Of a stretch of DNA of 6,509 nucleotides, positions 5,404 to 6,509 are shown in pieces. This DNA is from Gammaproteobacteria bacterium (GTDB lineage: Bacteria > Pseudomonadota > Gammaproteobacteria > SZUA-229). The first letter of the stretch is position 1. Every line of letters begins with the position of its first letter. The position numbers were made by a program, and so were the translations under genes. A model generated the notes under the pieces. The model was not told where the DNA came from. It searched no databases and saw only the letters and a list, made by a program, of their open reading frames with translations. The stretch spans positions 1-6,509 of the forward strand of contig JAJRTD010000063.1 in the NCBI GenBank assembly GCA_024278435.1. Reading direction: 5' to 3'.

Positions 5404-6509
5404 TTATATTACCCGCGAAAACTTGCGGCCTTCCTTCTGCTGCTGCAAGTATCGGTCAAACTGCATGCATATCGACCGTGCCAGTAGCCGGCCGGTGGTG
5501 GTGACGCTGAGTTCATCATCCTCGATTTTGACCAGGCCGTCATCCGCCATTTGCTTCAGATTATCCAGTGATGACTTGAAGTAGCTTTTGAAGCTTATAT
5601 GCCAGCGGTTTTCCAGTTTTTTGATATCAAGCCGGTTATTGCACATCAGCTGGTTGATGATTTCACGGCGCAGAACATCATCGGCCTCAAGTTCAATGCC
5701 ACGGAAAACCGGTATGCGGTTCTGTTTCAGGCGTTCTTCGTATTCATCAATGGTGCGCACGTTCTGGCTGTAATTATCGCCGATGCGGCTGATGGCGGTG
5801 ATGCCCATGGCCACGATGTCACAATCAGCGTGGGTGGAATAACCCTGGAAATTGCGGTGCAGGCTGCCTTCCTGCTGTGCTTTTACCAGTGAGTCGGATG
5901 CTTTGGCGAAATGGTCCATGCCGATATAGACATAGCCGGCATCCTGCAGTTTATCGATGCAGCGCTGAAGGATGCTGAGTTTTTCTTCCGGGGAAGGCAG
6001 TTCATCTTCGTTAATGCGGCGTTGTGGTTTAAACATTTCCGGCAGGTGGGCATAGTTATAAATCGCTATGCGATCCGGGTTCAGCTTAATGGTCGTGTCC
6101 AGTGTCTCACTGAAACTTTCCAGTGACTGTTTTGGCAGGCCATACATCAGGTCAATGTTAATCGACTCGTAATGCAGTTCGCGGGCATCGGTGATGTGCT
6201 GCAGGATCTGTTCGGTTGACTGAACGCGGTTTACCGCTTTCTGCACATCGGCATCAAAGTCCTGTACCCCGAAACTGATACGGTTAAAGCCAAGGTTGTG
6301 CAGGTTTTTTAAACGTTCGCTATCAACCGTGCGCGGGTCGACTTCAATACCGAACTCGACCTGGTCGTTTGCCGGCACATTGAAATTTTCACGGATGCAT
6401 TCGATGATTTCGTATATTTCCTTATCGCTTAGAAAAGTGGGGGTGCCGCCGCCCCAGTGTATCTGTGATACTTCCCGGTCTTTTGCAAATAAAGCACCCT
6501 GTAATTTTA
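5404..6509 (-). CDS. hemN: Oxygen-independent coproporphyrinogen III oxidase (5' end outside window)
   Basis: This radical-SAM enzyme oxidatively decarboxylates coproporphyrinogen III to protoporphyrinogen IX in anaerobic or low-oxygen heme synthesis, in the cytoplasm. The window holds 367 codons and the frame runs off the right edge. Comparison with the 457-residue E. coli protein suggests about 90 residues are missing, including the CxxxCxxC cluster motif. Visible landmarks in order are HWGGGTPTFL, GIEVDPRTVD, GFNRISFGVQDF, NIDLMYGLPKQ, NYAHLPEMFKPQRRI, IGMDHFA, LHRNFQGYSTHADCD, MGITAISRIG and the terminal FSRVI. All have close counterparts in E. coli HemN, so this is true HemN rather than a HemW-type protein. 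An in-frame GTG at 6378 is internal, since the conserved GGGTPT motif lies upstream of it. A terminator follows, so it is not obviously cotranscribed with its neighbours. Confidence 0.97.
   Translation of the reverse strand, partial: KLQGALFAKDREVSQIHWGGGTPTFLSDKEIYEIIECIRENFNVPANDQVEFGIEVDPRTVDSERLKNLHNLGFNRISFGVQDFDADVQKAVNRVQSTEQILQHITDARELHYESINIDLMYGLPKQSLESFSETLDTTIKLNPDRIAIYNYAHLPEMFKPQRRINEDELPSPEEKLSILQRCIDKLQDAGYVYIGMDHFAKASDSLVKAQQEGSLHRNFQGYSTHADCDIVAMGITAISRIGDNYSQNVRTIDEYEERLKQNRIPVFRGIELEADDVLRREIINQLMCNNRLDIKKLENRWHISFKSYFKSSLDNLKQMADDGLVKIEDDELSVTTTGRLLARSICMQFDRYLQQQKEGRKFSRVI

Noticed and set aside
6376..6378. GTG at 6378 as the start of a shorter hemN
   Set aside because: The frame continues to the window edge and encodes the conserved HWGGGTPTFL motif upstream of it, so this GTG is an internal valine codon.

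Overview
The window looks like chromosomal DNA of a gammaproteobacterium of moderate GC. The best anchor is an oxygen-independent coproporphyrinogen III oxidase (HemN) that follows the E. coli enzyme almost motif for motif down to the last five residues. The MlaC/Ttg2D-family protein, the TerB-fold protein and the membrane-anchored glutaredoxin-like protein fit the same group. No insertion sequence, tRNA, rRNA, phage gene or CRISPR array is visible. Genus cannot be told from this sequence.

Layout: eight genes lie on the minus strand and are read from right to left. One gene end lies on the plus strand at the left edge and converges on them. In minus-strand order they are: hemN (5' end outside the window) closed by a good intrinsic terminator; a 2OG-Fe(II) oxygenase-family protein; a MotA/TolQ/ExbB-type channel protein; a partner with a MotB/ExbD-like N-terminus and a very long coiled coil; a secreted cysteine-containing protein of unknown function; an MlaC/Ttg2D-family periplasmic protein; a membrane-anchored thioredoxin-fold protein with a CSYC motif; and a TerB-like protein. 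The left 136 bases hold the 3' end of an unrecognised plus-strand gene. A 275-base convergent gap follows, containing small repeats.

The most interesting part is 2788-4612, a two-gene ion-driven stator-like pair. The A subunit has four predicted membrane helices with TolQ/ExbB-like signatures. The B subunit has a single membrane helix with the expected acidic residue, about 150 residues of coiled coil, and a small C-terminal domain that looks ExbD/TolR-like rather than an OmpA-type peptidoglycan-binding domain. No flagellar, TonB, Tol-Pal or Zorya (ZorC/D/E) genes are visible beside it, so its job is unassigned.

The left-hand genes (MlaC-like, CSYC thioredoxin-fold, TerB-like) are close together and may form one transcript acting at the envelope. 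The thioredoxin-fold gene and terB are only 6 bases apart. A possible promoter lies upstream of the MlaC-like gene. The secreted protein seems to have its own AT-rich promoter region and an odd translation start.
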